This document shows, piece after piece, positions 1 through 6,011 of a stretch of 31,843 nucleotides of DNA. Position numbers and translations under genes: made by a program. Source of the stretch: a virus. Below the pieces are notes generated by a model. That model was not told the origin of the DNA. It did no database searches and saw nothing but the letters and a program-made list of their open reading frames with translations. Positions within the stretch are counted from its first letter, which is position 1. Each line of letters starts with the position of its first letter. The stretch covers positions 1-31,843 of IMG/VR virus record IMGVR_UViG_3300037153_000341. One strand, written 5' to 3'.

Positions 1-120
1 TTCGTCACCGTCGGCGGCAACACCTCGACCTCGAGCGACTCGGACGGCGGCGAGGTGATGCGCCGCCAGCGCAACCGCTACTCGCAGGGCACCGTGTTCG
101 TCCGCGTCGCCGAGCCCTAA
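1..120 (+). CDS. C-terminal end of a phage lysin (CHAP/amidase-type), partial
   Basis: The frame is open from the window edge to TAA at 118-120 and encodes the last 39 residues of a protein. The stretch reads FVTVGGNTSTSSDSDGGEV followed by an Arg-rich segment and a final TVFVRVAEP. A VEGNT-like strand, a Gly/Ser-rich turn, an RxR segment and a closing FVRV strand is the usual end of CHAP-type peptidoglycan hydrolases in actinophage lysins. The catalytic Cys/His lie outside the window, so the family call rests on this tail alone. Its stop overlaps the stop of the leftward gene at 117-500, so the two are convergent. It would be placed after the tail genes in a typical genome, which supports circular permutation. 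Confidence 0.55.
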   Translation, partial: FVTVGGNTSTSSDSDGGEVMRRQRNRYSQGTVFVRVAEP

Positions 121-500
121 GCTAACCGCTCGGGAGCTTCCGGGCCGCCCGCGGCCTCCTCGTCGCGGGTGAGGATGCGGCCGCGCTTCGCCCATCCCTG
201 CACTGTCGACGGCGGCACGTCGAGCGCCTCGGCGAGCGAACGGACGGAGACGCTCTCACGGTCGAGCAGCTCGGCCACGGCGAGGTAGACCTCGTCCTCG
301 CTCGCGCGCGCGCGCCGGTCGTCGCGGTCCTGCTGGTCGAGCAGGCTCCGGATCCACCGCACGGCGTACTGCGGGGGCGGCTCTCCGGGCGGTCGGCCCC
401 CTTGCATCGGCGCGGACGCTACTGCGACGAAACCCGCTGTTTCGTGCGATCCCTCGCGCGGAATAGGCGGCTGTCGGATTACGTTCGTGCCGCCAGACAA
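117..500 (-). CDS. Leftward helix-turn-helix DNA-binding protein
   Basis: The protein has 127 residues from a TTG start. An in-frame ATG at 405-407 would give a 97-residue form, but neither start has a convincing Shine-Dalgarno sequence. The C-terminal third contains SVRSLAEALDVPPSTVQGWA, a helix-turn-helix with the usual spacing, after a charged helical stretch rich in Asp/Arg/Glu. The N-terminal 30 residues look disordered. The gene is transcribed away from the XRE gene at 779 across an AT-rich gap, the arrangement of phage immunity regions. It may control lysogeny or its own promoter. The stop overlaps that of the lysin. The DNA-binding role is well supported by the helix pattern; the lysogeny role is inferred from position. 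Confidence 0.6.
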   Translation of the reverse strand: MSGGTNVIRQPPIPREGSHETAGFVAVASAPMQGGRPPGEPPPQYAVRWIRSLLDQQDRDDRRARASEDEVYLAVAELLDRESVSVRSLAEALDVPPSTVQGWAKRGRILTRDEEAAGGPEAPERLA

Positions 501-778
501 AAGCCCACCAGACCACGCTCACACGTAAGTAGTCACAATCATACGAAACCCCTGGTAAAACGCTGTAATTCGCTTTGTGGGCAATCTCGCAAATAGCGTA
601 GATTTTTGTGCGACGGTCCTCTTGCAGCAAAGGTCACTGTCCTCTACGCTCGCACCTTCACCGTCCGGCCACGACTCTGCGACCGTCGACCGGAAAGAAC
701 GAAAGCGGAGTCACTGGCGTCGGCCGGGGCGAGTGAGCATCTGCGGAAACCGCCCCGACCGAGGGAGGTCACGGAAGG
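501..778. promoter_or_regulatory. Divergent intergenic control region
   Basis: This is a 278-base gap between two divergent HTH genes. Its left half (521-610) is much richer in A/T than the surroundings. On the minus strand TATGAT (538-543) is a good -10 match for the leftward gene, about 38 bases before its TTG. On the plus strand TTGTGG (575-580) and TAGATT (599-604), 18 bases apart, form a weaker sigma70-like pair pointing toward the XRE gene. No clear palindromic operator was found by eye. GGAGG at 764-768 is the likely ribosome-binding site of the gene at 779. Small open frames here (402-596, 606-797) look like chance. Confidence 0.4.
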
Positions 779-1024
779 ATGGCACCTGCTGCGATGAGCG
801 CGGCCGACCGCGCACGCCCCGACACGACCACGTTCGCCGGCCGCGTCCGCCTCGAACGGCTCGAGCGCGAGCTCACACAGGCCGAGTTCGCCGACCTCAC
901 CGGCATCAACAAGGAAACGATCTCGAACTGGGAGCGCGGCACCCACGGCCCGTCGCTTCTGAGCGTCTACCGGCTCGCGCGCACGACCGGCAGAACCGTC
1001 GGCTACTACCTCGCGGGCGAATGA
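779..1024 (+). CDS. XRE-family repressor-like transcription regulator
   Basis: An 81-residue protein dominated by one Cro/C1-type HTH. RLERELTQAEFADLTGINKE supplies helices 1-3, followed by TISNWERGTHGPSLLSVYRLA, the recognition helix and packing helix typical of the family. The final GYYLAGE is also usual for short XRE proteins. ATG at 779 has GGAGG 10 bases upstream; an ATG at 794 is an alternative. It opens the rightward early operon and its stop overlaps the nuclease start (ATGA). As the first gene of the early operon it could be a Cro-like or immunity repressor acting in the gap at 501-778; that role is inferred. Confidence 0.85.
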   Translation: MAPAAMSAADRARPDTTTFAGRVRLERLERELTQAEFADLTGINKETISNWERGTHGPSLLSVYRLARTTGRTVGYYLAGE

Positions 1025-1371
1025 CCCGACCGGCGCGACCACTCCTCCAGACGATGCGAGAGGACAAGCTGCAGGCGGCGGTCGTCGACGCCGCCCAGGC
1101 GACCGGCCTCTGGCTGGTCTACCACACGTTCGACTCACGACGGTCTGCGGCCGGGTTCCCCGACCTTGTCCTCGTCGGCCGGCCCGACCGGCGGTTCGCC
1201 GGCCTCGTCGTCGTCATCGAGCTGAAGAGCGCACGTGGGAAGACAACCCCGGCGCAGGAGTTGTGGCTACGCGCGTTCGACGCGAACTCGCAGGTGATCG
1301 CCTGGCTCGCCCGCCCCGACGACCTCGACAGCGTGCTCGCCCTGCTCACTACCGGACAGGCGTCCGCGTGA
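1021..1371 (+). CDS. VRR-NUC domain nuclease
   Basis: A 116-residue single-domain protein. GFPDLVLV (residues 45-52) followed by VIELKS (65-70) and TTPAQELW (75-82) form the PD-(D/E)xK signature of the VRR-NUC family: catalytic Asp48, Glu67 and Lys69, and the downstream Gln79 of motif QxxW. Phage VRR-NUC proteins are small nucleases thought to act on branched DNA during replication or recombination, and they resemble Holliday-junction resolvases in fold. ATG was chosen because it overlaps the upstream stop (ATGA). It probably works with the RecT-like protein further right, but that partnership is inference. Confidence 0.85.
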   Translation: MTRPARPLLQTMREDKLQAAVVDAAQATGLWLVYHTFDSRRSAAGFPDLVLVGRPDRRFAGLVVVIELKSARGKTTPAQELWLRAFDANSQVIAWLARPDDLDSVLALLTTGQASA

Positions 1372-1622
1372 CACCCCCACGTCACGCCCATACCCACGAC
1401 GTCTATTGGCCCGAGGGTGAGCCGGGCCGTCCCGACGCCGCCCGGTGTGGCGCGGCGGCGAAACCAACGCCGGCGGCCGTGCCGCAGCTACCGCCGGCGT
1501 TGGGGGGCGGCTACTCGCACGTCGGGGCGGTCCACGTGCGGGTGCTGCGGGCGATCACCGACCGGTACGCCCGCGAGCTCGAGCGCGACGTCCTCAGAGT
1601 CCTGTTGCGGTGCCCCGTATAG
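1368..1622 (+). CDS. Small protein of unknown function
   Basis: An 84-residue frame from GTG that overlaps the VRR-NUC stop (GTGA). The N-terminal half is rich in Pro/Ala/Gly with two His near the start (HAHTHDVYW). The last 35 residues (HVRVLRAITDRYARELERDV) form one amphipathic helix. I do not recognise a family. The support for it being real is the chain of overlaps on both sides and unbroken coding on the same strand. Confidence 0.5.
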   Translation: MTPPRHAHTHDVYWPEGEPGRPDAARCGAAAKPTPAAVPQLPPALGGGYSHVGAVHVRVLRAITDRYARELERDVLRVLLRCPV

Positions 1623-1747
1623 GAGTCATCGCGCAGGTGATCCGGCCCCGGACGCTGCCGGCGCCGACCACCGCCAGAGCCGAGGCGGAGGCGGCCCACG
1701 TCGGCGCCGTGCCGGGGACGCTAGCCACAGGGCCGGACGGCCCATGA
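1610..1747 (+). CDS. Possible very small protein
   Basis: A 45-residue frame from GTG, overlapping the end of the preceding gene by 13 bases and the next start by ATGA. It begins MPRIGVIAQVIRPRTL and is rich in Ala, Pro and Thr. No family is recognised. Without it, 121 bases would lie uncovered in an otherwise gapless operon, and its stop sits exactly in the ATGA of the next gene. Those are the only arguments for it. Confidence 0.35.
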   Translation: MPRIGVIAQVIRPRTLPAPTTARAEAEAAHVGAVPGTLATGPDGP

Positions 1748-1950
1748 CCACCGCTCTCCTCGTCGTCGTCCTCCTCGCCGCGCTCGCGGTCATGACCGGC
1801 GGCTTCCTCGCCCAGGCGGTCGCGCACGCACGCGAAGCGAACCGCCGCCAGCGGGCCGAACAGCGCATCAGCGACCTCGAAGCCGAGGTCGAGGCGTACC
1901 GCCGGCGGGCGCTCGTCCGGGTCTACGACCGAGCCGAGGAGCTCGCGTGA
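1744..1950 (+). CDS. Small single-pass membrane protein with coiled coil
   Basis: A 68-residue protein whose first 25 residues form a hydrophobic membrane segment (ALLVVVLLAALAVMTGGFLA). The rest is a charged helix (RRQRAEQRISDLEAEVEAYR) with heptad spacing. The arrangement resembles phage membrane-anchored spanin-like or Rz-like proteins, but equally many early phage membrane proteins of unknown role. Its distance from the lysis gene and its early-operon position argue against a lysis role. ATG overlaps the previous stop. Confidence 0.6.
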   Translation: MTTALLVVVLLAALAVMTGGFLAQAVAHAREANRRQRAEQRISDLEAEVEAYRRRALVRVYDRAEELA

Positions 1951-2150
1951 AGTGCCCGCGCGACCACGAGATGGTTGTCACGGAGACGTTTCGCTCTGAC
2001 CACGAGGAGGGCGACTCGCCGCGTGACACCCAGAGCCTGCGCATCTTCAAGGCAATGGGCATCGATCTCGGCGCCCTCGTCACGCTCTGGGAGTGCCGAG
2101 CATGTAACTACGCGATCGCGACGTTCGCCTACGACGAGGAGCCGGACTGA
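1947..2150 (+). CDS. Small zinc-ribbon-like protein
   Basis: A 67-residue protein with a Cys at each end of a folded core: CPRDH at residues 3-7 and WECRACNYA near residues 49-57. The CxxC pair in the C-terminal half plus the N-terminal Cys/His suggests a small zinc-bound fold. It starts at GTG inside the previous stop (GTGA) and its TGA shares a base with the next ATG. Function unknown. Confidence 0.6.
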   Translation: MKCPRDHEMVVTETFRSDHEEGDSPRDTQSLRIFKAMGIDLGALVTLWECRACNYAIATFAYDEEPD

Positions 2151-2272
2151 TGCCGTGGTGGGGAATCGTCGCGATCCTCCTCGCCGTGGCGGCGATCGGC
2201 CTCTTCTGGACGTGGGCGCTTCTACGGGCGGCCGCCCGCGCCGACCGGGAAGCCGACCGGGACGACCTGTGA
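2150..2272 (+). CDS. Tiny single-pass membrane protein
   Basis: A 40-residue frame (MPWWGIVAILLAVAAIGLFW then a Trp/Leu stretch and an Arg/Asp-rich tail). Residues 4-25 form one transmembrane segment, followed by a cytoplasm-like charged end. It is linked by a TGATG overlap to the gene before and a GTGA overlap to the gene after. Small membrane proteins of this kind are common in early phage operons; whether it acts in superinfection exclusion or as a holin-like protein cannot be told from sequence. Confidence 0.55.
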   Translation: MPWWGIVAILLAVAAIGLFWTWALLRAAARADREADRDDL

Positions 2273-2634
2273 TCACCGTCGACGCGATCCCCGGCACGAT
2301 GCGCCGCTGCCCACCCGAGCCGCGCGAGGCTCCGCCGCCGCCCGAGACCCGCCGCATGTTCGCCGGCGCGCACGAGCTCCGCACCCACCTCATGGGTGAC
2401 TGCTCCGTCATCTACAGCCGCGAGCCGCGAGGGCTCCGGACGGTCGAGAGGATCTCGCTCGACGCCCGCGGCCGCTACCCGACCTGGGACGAGATCAAGT
2501 TCGCCCGCTACCGGCTCCTCCCGCACGACAAGACGTTCGCCCTCTTCCTGCCGCCGCCCGACCTCTACTGCGACGTCGGCGGAAACGTCATGCAGATCCT
2601 CGAGGTCGTCGGCGAGCAGGCGATCGACCAATGA
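2269..2634 (+). CDS. Conserved phage protein resembling the DUF7694 type
   Basis: A 121-residue protein from GTG. After a proline-rich start it has a compact domain with RYPTWDEIKFARYRLLPHD followed by a FALFLPPPDLY segment. A conserved YPTWDEI motif followed by a Leu-Pro-rich strand and a Tyr is the pattern of a small phage family often filed as DUF7694. The family has no assigned function. It sits between a tiny membrane protein and the excisionase-like genes, with GTGA and ATGA overlaps on either side. Confidence 0.6.
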   Translation: MITVDAIPGTMRRCPPEPREAPPPPETRRMFAGAHELRTHLMGDCSVIYSREPRGLRTVERISLDARGRYPTWDEIKFARYRLLPHDKTFALFLPPPDLYCDVGGNVMQILEVVGEQAIDQ

Positions 2635-2690
2635 GCGACCGGCCGACGATCCCGCAGTCACTCCCGCCCGGCGGCGGCGACACCGTATGA
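2631..2690 (+). CDS. Possible 19-residue coupled ORF
   Basis: MSDRPTIPQSLPPGGGDTV, starting in the ATGA of the preceding gene and ending in the ATGA of the next. It carries no domain and may serve only to carry ribosomes across the gap. Similar mini-frames occur at 6884, 7196 and 12441. Confidence 0.3.
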   Translation: MSDRPTIPQSLPPGGGDTV

Positions 2691-2965
2691 CCGGCGAACG
2701 GCTCCTCAAAGCACGTGACGTCGCCGACCTCCTCGGGTTGGAAGTCGCGACCGTGGTCGACCGGTTCCAACGCGGCGACCTACCGGGATTCCGGCTGTAC
2801 GGCAACCGGCCCGGCAGCCCGCTCCGGTTCCGGCTGTCCGAGATCGAAGCCTGGCTGGAAACCGAGTGTCGGCCCCCACGCGGCGAGCAGCGTGTGGCGG
2901 CTGCGGCGGCGGAGGTTGAGTTCGATGCGAAACAACTCCTATGGCCGCTCAGGCTGCGACCGTGA
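2687..2965 (+). CDS. Excisionase-like helix-turn-helix protein
   Basis: A 92-residue protein with a MerR/excisionase-type winged HTH: LLKARDVADLLGLEVATVVD then FQRGDLPGFRLYG and RFRLSEIEAWLE. The order helix-turn-helix, G-x-LPG wing, then a helix ending in W-L-E is the HTH_17/Xis pattern. It lies two genes upstream of the integrase, so a role as recombination directionality factor is plausible, possibly shared with or contested by the HTH protein at 2941. The start overlaps the 19-residue frame. The C-terminal 30 residues are Ala-rich and extend past the start of the next gene by 25 bases. Confidence 0.7.
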   Translation: MTGERLLKARDVADLLGLEVATVVDRFQRGDLPGFRLYGNRPGSPLRFRLSEIEAWLETECRPPRGEQRVAAAAAEVEFDAKQLLWPLRLRP

Positions 2966-3165
2966 CCGTCGTGCCCGTCGTCCTCACGAAAGCCGAGGCG
3001 GCGGCGCGCGCGCGTGTCAGCGTCCGCACGCTCGAGCGGGCGATGGCCGCCGGTGAGCTTCGCTACTCCGGCGGCCGCACCACCTACCGCGTCCTCATCC
3101 GGCCGGAATGGCTCGACGAGTGGATCGACCGAAGAGGCATAGACCGCGGCGGGAACCAGGACTAG
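2941..3165 (+). CDS. Second excisionase-like HTH protein
   Basis: A 74-residue protein. VLTKAEAAARARVSVRTLER forms the HTH, followed by AMAAGELRYSGGRTTYRVLI as the wing and PEWLDEWIDRRG as the final helix. This is the classic small Xis layout and the closest HTH gene to the integrase (34 bases away). Best candidate for the excisionase that drives attL x attR recombination; by analogy it would bind direct repeats in the attachment region at 4541-4979. The start ATG lies within the end of the preceding gene. Confidence 0.7.
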   Translation: MAAQAATVTVVPVVLTKAEAAARARVSVRTLERAMAAGELRYSGGRTTYRVLIRPEWLDEWIDRRGIDRGGNQD

Positions 3166-3198
3166 GATGCGAGGCCAACCCAACGAACGGAGGCCCGC

Positions 3199-4437
3199 GT
3201 GACTATGCCCACGCTCCTTCCCGGCGTACGGCTCCACCCGAACGGGGCGAGCTACCGAGTACGCGTCCATCCCTTCCCCGACGAGGCCGGGTTCGCCACC
3301 CCCGAGGAGGCAAACGAACATTCGCTCCTTCTGCGCCGCTTGAAGCGCGAGGGCGTCACCGTGAAGCCGCGGTGCATGACGCTCGCCGACGCGGCCCGCG
3401 AGCAGCTCGACCGGCTTCGCAAGGTCGGCGGCCGCCGTGGCCGCCCCTACACGGCCGACTCCCTGGAGCAGGCGGCGATCTGCGCCCGGCCGTGGACGGG
3501 CGAGCCGTGCAAGCCGCGCAAACGGAACGGCGAGACGATCCTTCCGCCGGCGCCGGTCGACGAGAACGGCGTCCCGTTCGCGAAGACGCCGGTCGCCCAG
3601 CTCCGCGTCCGCCCGCTCGAGACCTACCTCGAGCGGCGCGCCGAGACGACCCCGCGCGCCGCCGTCGGCGAATACCAGTTCCTCGTCCAGACCTTGAAGC
3701 TCGCCGCCCGCCGCGGCGAGAAGTTCGACCAGGCGCTCCTCGAGCTCGAGCCCGTCCGCCGACGGCCAGGCCCCAGACGCCACCGGCTCTCACGCGACGA
3801 GCTCCGGTTCGCCGCCGCCCGGATCCCCGAGCACGTCCGTCGCGGTGTCCTCCTCGGCGCCACCCTCGGCGGGCGCACCACCGAGACCCTGTCGATCGAG
3901 GACGGCTGGCTCGACCTCGACCGCCGCATCCTCACCGTGCCCGACTGGGCGACGAAGGAACGGCGGGAGAAGATCGTCGACCTGCTGCCGGAGGAGGTCG
4001 CCCTGTTTCGCGAGCAGCGGCTCGTCCGCTCCCCGAACGCGGCGCTCGGCGCCAATGGCACCCGGCTTCTTTTCCCCCGCCTCGGCGGCACCCCCTACGG
4101 GCGCAAAGGATTGTGGGCCGACCTCACCCGGGTCGTCCGTGTGAAGGCGGCCGGCGACTGGCGCGAGGCGCATGGCCTCCCGGAGGGGGCGACGACGCCG
4201 TTCGACCGGTTCACCCCCTACGACCTGCGCCGCTCGGCCGCGACGCTTCTGCGCGAGATGAGCATCTCGCCCGAGCTCGCCGCCGCGCGGCTCGGCCACA
4301 AGGACGCCGGCCATCTCCTCCTGACCGTCTACGCCGACGCCCGCCGCGAGCGGCTGAAGGCGGAGCTCGACGAGATCGCGGCCGAAGGTGGCATCGATGC
4401 CCGCCTCGAGCGGCGCGCGGGGGGCGCAACGGCATGA
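3199..4437 (+). CDS. int: Tyrosine-family integrase
   Basis: A 412-residue site-specific recombinase. The catalytic domain shows Arg226 (LGGRTTETLSI), Lys253 (ATKERREKI), Arg344 in YDLRRSAATLL, His367 in ARLGHKDAGH and the nucleophile Tyr378 in LLLTVYADA. The first residue of the usual HxxR box is Tyr341 rather than His, a tolerated but less common change. The N-terminal part has an arm-binding-like segment (GVRLHPNGASYRVRVHPFP) and a core-binding region. GTG 3199 follows GGAGG at 3189-3193 by 5 bases; ATG 3205 is an alternative. It lies beside the tRNA-derived attachment core and phased repeats immediately downstream, which are its likely substrates. Confidence 0.92.
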   Translation: MTMPTLLPGVRLHPNGASYRVRVHPFPDEAGFATPEEANEHSLLLRRLKREGVTVKPRCMTLADAAREQLDRLRKVGGRRGRPYTADSLEQAAICARPWTGEPCKPRKRNGETILPPAPVDENGVPFAKTPVAQLRVRPLETYLERRAETTPRAAVGEYQFLVQTLKLAARRGEKFDQALLELEPVRRRPGPRRHRLSRDELRFAAARIPEHVRRGVLLGATLGGRTTETLSIEDGWLDLDRRILTVPDWATKERREKIVDLLPEEVALFREQRLVRSPNAALGANGTRLLFPRLGGTPYGRKGLWADLTRVVRVKAAGDWREAHGLPEGATTPFDRFTPYDLRRSAATLLREMSISPELAAARLGHKDAGHLLLTVYADARRERLKAELDEIAAEGGIDARLERRAGGATA

Positions 4438-4540
4438 ACTACGGTCGTCCGGGCGGTCGAGACGCGACGGAGGAGCTATGCCTTCTCACTCCGCCGCGAC
4501 TCCACCGTCCGGGCTGTTTCAGTCTGCCCGATGCCCGCGA

Positions 4541-4559
4541 TTTGGTCCCGGTTTGGTCC
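4541..4559 (+). repeat. Left pair of attP arm-type repeats
   Basis: Two direct copies of TTTGGTCC at 4541-4548 and 4552-4559, exactly 11 bases apart. The same octamer recurs three times at 4768-4797 with the same spacing and orientation. They lie about 40 bases left of the tRNA-like core and are likely integrase arm-binding sites; that role is inferred from phage attP architecture. Confidence 0.6.
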
Positions 4560-4597
4560 GAAGCTCCGCAAACACCTCTTTTGCAGGGGTTTTCCAC

Positions 4598-4621
4598 TGC
4601 GGGACTAGGATTCGAACCTAG
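4598..4621 (-). other. attP: attP core: 3' end of a tRNA gene
   Basis: On the minus strand CTAGG-TTCGAAT-CCTAG forms a perfect 5-bp T-stem with a 7-base loop (4605-4621), followed by TCCCGCA (4598-4604) in the position of the 3' acceptor strand. The rest of a tRNA (anticodon and D arms) is not recognisable upstream on that strand, so this is a fragment and not a functional tRNA gene. Many phages with tyrosine integrases carry the tRNA 3' end as their attP core so that the host tRNA is restored on integration. It lies 161 bases past the integrase stop. The host tRNA would be expected to begin TGCGGGA. Confidence 0.65.
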
Positions 4622-4631
4622 CACCCCGCCT

Positions 4632-4666
4632 TCGCCGCCTCCCGACAGGGCTCGCCGCCTCCCGAC
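4632..4666 (+). repeat. 15-bp direct repeat pair beside the att core
   Basis: TCGCCGCCTCCCGAC occurs at 4632-4646 and again at 4652-4666, a 20-base period (about two helical turns). It lies between the tRNA-like core and the terminator. It may be a binding site for Int, Xis or a host factor; no direct evidence. Confidence 0.45.
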
Positions 4667-4676
4667 GCTTTCCGCC

Positions 4677-4702
4677 AAAACCCCCGCACGTCGGGGGTTT
4701 TT
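4677..4702. terminator. Strong bidirectional intrinsic terminator
   Basis: A perfect 10-bp stem: AAAACCCCCG (4677-4686), loop CACGT, and CGGGGGTTTT (4692-4701), followed by a fifth T. The A-run on one side and T-run on the other make it work in both directions. It closes the integrase transcript on the + strand and would insulate the operon starting at 5046. Confidence 0.75.
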
Positions 4703-4767
4703 CACGTGCAACACCCGCCAAGCCCCGCCAGCGCCCGACACGTTCCGCCAGGCTCGGGGAGCCCCGA

Positions 4768-4797
4768 TTTGGTCCGGATTTGGTCCGGATTTGGTCC
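4768..4797 (+). repeat. Right triplet of attP arm-type repeats
   Basis: Three direct copies of TTTGGTCC at 4768-4775, 4779-4786 and 4790-4797, each 11 bases from the next and separated by GGA. They are the same octamer, strand and period as the pair at 4541-4559. With the core between them this gives an asymmetric two-plus-three arm arrangement. Confidence 0.6.
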
Positions 4798-4945
4798 AAG
4801 GGAAGGTGCCGATTACCTGATGGGCAACAGCGCCGCCATCTCGTCTACGTCCCGAACACCCGCGGTGCTCCACCGGCCGAAGCCGGGCCCAGGCCGGTCT
4901 AGGCGAAAAGGCTGGTTTAGCAGGGGTTTCCCGCTCCGGCCGACT

Positions 4946-4980
4946 TGGAGCAGACCTGGAGCAGACGCCTTGCTCCAGGT
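4946..4980. repeat. Phased direct repeats plus inverted copy upstream of the second operon
   Basis: TGGAGCAGAC occurs at 4946-4955 and 4957-4966 (11-base period). The second copy also forms the left arm of a perfect 10-bp inverted repeat: ACCTGGAGCA (4954-4963), 7-base loop, TGCTCCAGGT (4971-4980). There is no T-tract, so it is more likely a protein-binding site than a terminator. It lies 66 bases before the methyltransferase ATG and may regulate that operon or bind an excisionase. Confidence 0.45.
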
Positions 4981-5045
4981 GCTTGTGGGCGCCGGGTGGA
5001 CGCCGAGCCCGTGGCGGACGTGGTGGCGACCGTGAAGGCTGCCGG

Positions 5046-6011
5046 ATGACCCAGCTCGAGCTCGATCTGTTCCGCGACGCCGTCACGACGACGAGCTGGG
5101 CACCGGTCCGCGAGCTCAGCTACGACGAGTGGCTCCGCCACGGCCACACGATCGCCCGCGTTCAGGACGCCTCGATGTGGTGGCTTGGCGACTGGTGGCG
5201 TTACGGCGAGCACCGCTACGGCGACCGAGCCCGCGCCGCCGAGCTCGAGCTCCCCTGGGCGTTCCAGACCTGCATGGACGCCGGCTGGGTCGCCAGCCGC
5301 ATCGGAACCTCGCGCCGGCGCGAGGTTCTCTCATGGTCGCATCACCGCGAGGTCGCCGCGCTCGAACCGGACGAGCAGGACCGCTGGCTCGCCGCTGCCG
5401 AGCAGGGCGATGACCCTGACGACGACGGCGAGCACTGGACGCGCGCCGAGTTACGGGCCGAGCTCCGGTCGCGCCGGTCGCTCAACGCGCCGGCGCCGCC
5501 CGAGGGCCGCTACCGCTGCCTCGTGATCGATCCGCCCTGGCCGGTCGAGAAGATCGTCCGCGACGTCCGCCCGCGGCAGGGGGCGGCGCTCGACTACCCG
5601 ACAATGGAGCTCGAGCAGATCGCCGAGCTTCCCGTCGGCGAGCTCGCGGCCGACGACGGCTGCCACGTCTACCTCTGGACGACGCACCGCTACGCCCCGG
5701 CCGCATTCGAGCTCCTCGAGAGATGGGGCGCCGTCTACGAATGCCTCCTGACCTGGGTGAAGCCGACCGGCATGACGCCGTTCTCGTGGCTCTACGACAC
5801 CGAGCACATCCTCTTCGCCCGCATCGGTTCGCTCCCGCTCGAGAGGCTCGGACTACCGCTGTCGATCGCCGCGCCGACCGGCGGGCATTCCGTCAAGCCC
5901 GACGGGTTCTACGACCGCGTCCGGGCCGCGAGCCCGGAGCCGCGGCTCGAGATGTTCGCGCGCCAGCGACGGGACGGCTTCACGCCCTGGGGCGACGAGG
6001 TTGCCGCGTGA
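5046..6011 (+). CDS. MT-A70-family DNA adenine methyltransferase
   Basis: A 321-residue protein. The C-terminal two-thirds is an MT-A70 methyltransferase: catalytic DPPW at residues 162-165 (VIDPPWPVEKI), the HVYLWTTHRYAP strand, LLTWVKPTGMTPF, and HSVKPDGFYDRV followed by EMFARQ and a final GWGDE-like end (TPWGDE). Family members transfer a methyl group from SAM to N6 of adenine; phage versions usually protect DNA from host restriction. The N-terminal 100 residues contain SYDEWLRHGHTIARVQDASM and WWLGDWWRYGEHRYGD, a domain also seen in actinobacterial plasmid and phage proteins of ParB or regulatory type. It opens the rightward replication operon after the att region and overlaps the next gene by GTGA. 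Confidence 0.88.
   Translation: MTQLELDLFRDAVTTTSWAPVRELSYDEWLRHGHTIARVQDASMWWLGDWWRYGEHRYGDRARAAELELPWAFQTCMDAGWVASRIGTSRRREVLSWSHHREVAALEPDEQDRWLAAAEQGDDPDDDGEHWTRAELRAELRSRRSLNAPAPPEGRYRCLVIDPPWPVEKIVRDVRPRQGAALDYPTMELEQIAELPVGELAADDGCHVYLWTTHRYAPAAFELLERWGAVYECLLTWVKPTGMTPFSWLYDTEHILFARIGSLPLERLGLPLSIAAPTGGHSVKPDGFYDRVRAASPEPRLEMFARQRRDGFTPWGDEVAA

Larger units (their letters stand above)
4438..5045. other. 608-base non-coding attachment region
   Basis: No convincing gene is visible on either strand; long open frames here have no domain pattern and are a by-product of GC bias. The stretch holds the tRNA-derived core, five 11-bp-phased octamers, a 15-bp repeat pair, the terminator and the inverted repeat listed separately. 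GCAGGGGTTTTCC next to the core (4583-4595) has a near copy at 4920-4932 (one mismatch). A promoter for the operon at 5046 is expected between 4800 and 5040, but no good -10/-35 pair was found. Confidence 0.6.

Noticed and set aside
402-797. Two small + strand frames in the divergent control region
   Set aside because: They overlap the leftward HTH gene or promoter elements and show no coupling or motif.
2080-3783. 567-residue minus-strand ORF opposite the early operon
   Set aside because: A shadow of high-GC + strand genes: Arg/Ala/Gly-rich and overlapping several well-supported genes.
4605-4700. A complete tRNA gene on the minus strand
   Set aside because: Only the T-arm and 3' acceptor strand are present; no anticodon or D arm can be folded upstream, so it is an attachment-site fragment.
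4434-4820. Long + strand ORF continuing past the integrase stop
   Set aside because: It covers the att repeats and terminator, has no domain pattern, and its length is explained by GC bias.
4439-5086. 215-residue minus-strand ORF across the att region
   Set aside because: Arg/Pro/Gly-rich low-complexity translation over repeats and terminator; no ribosome-binding site.
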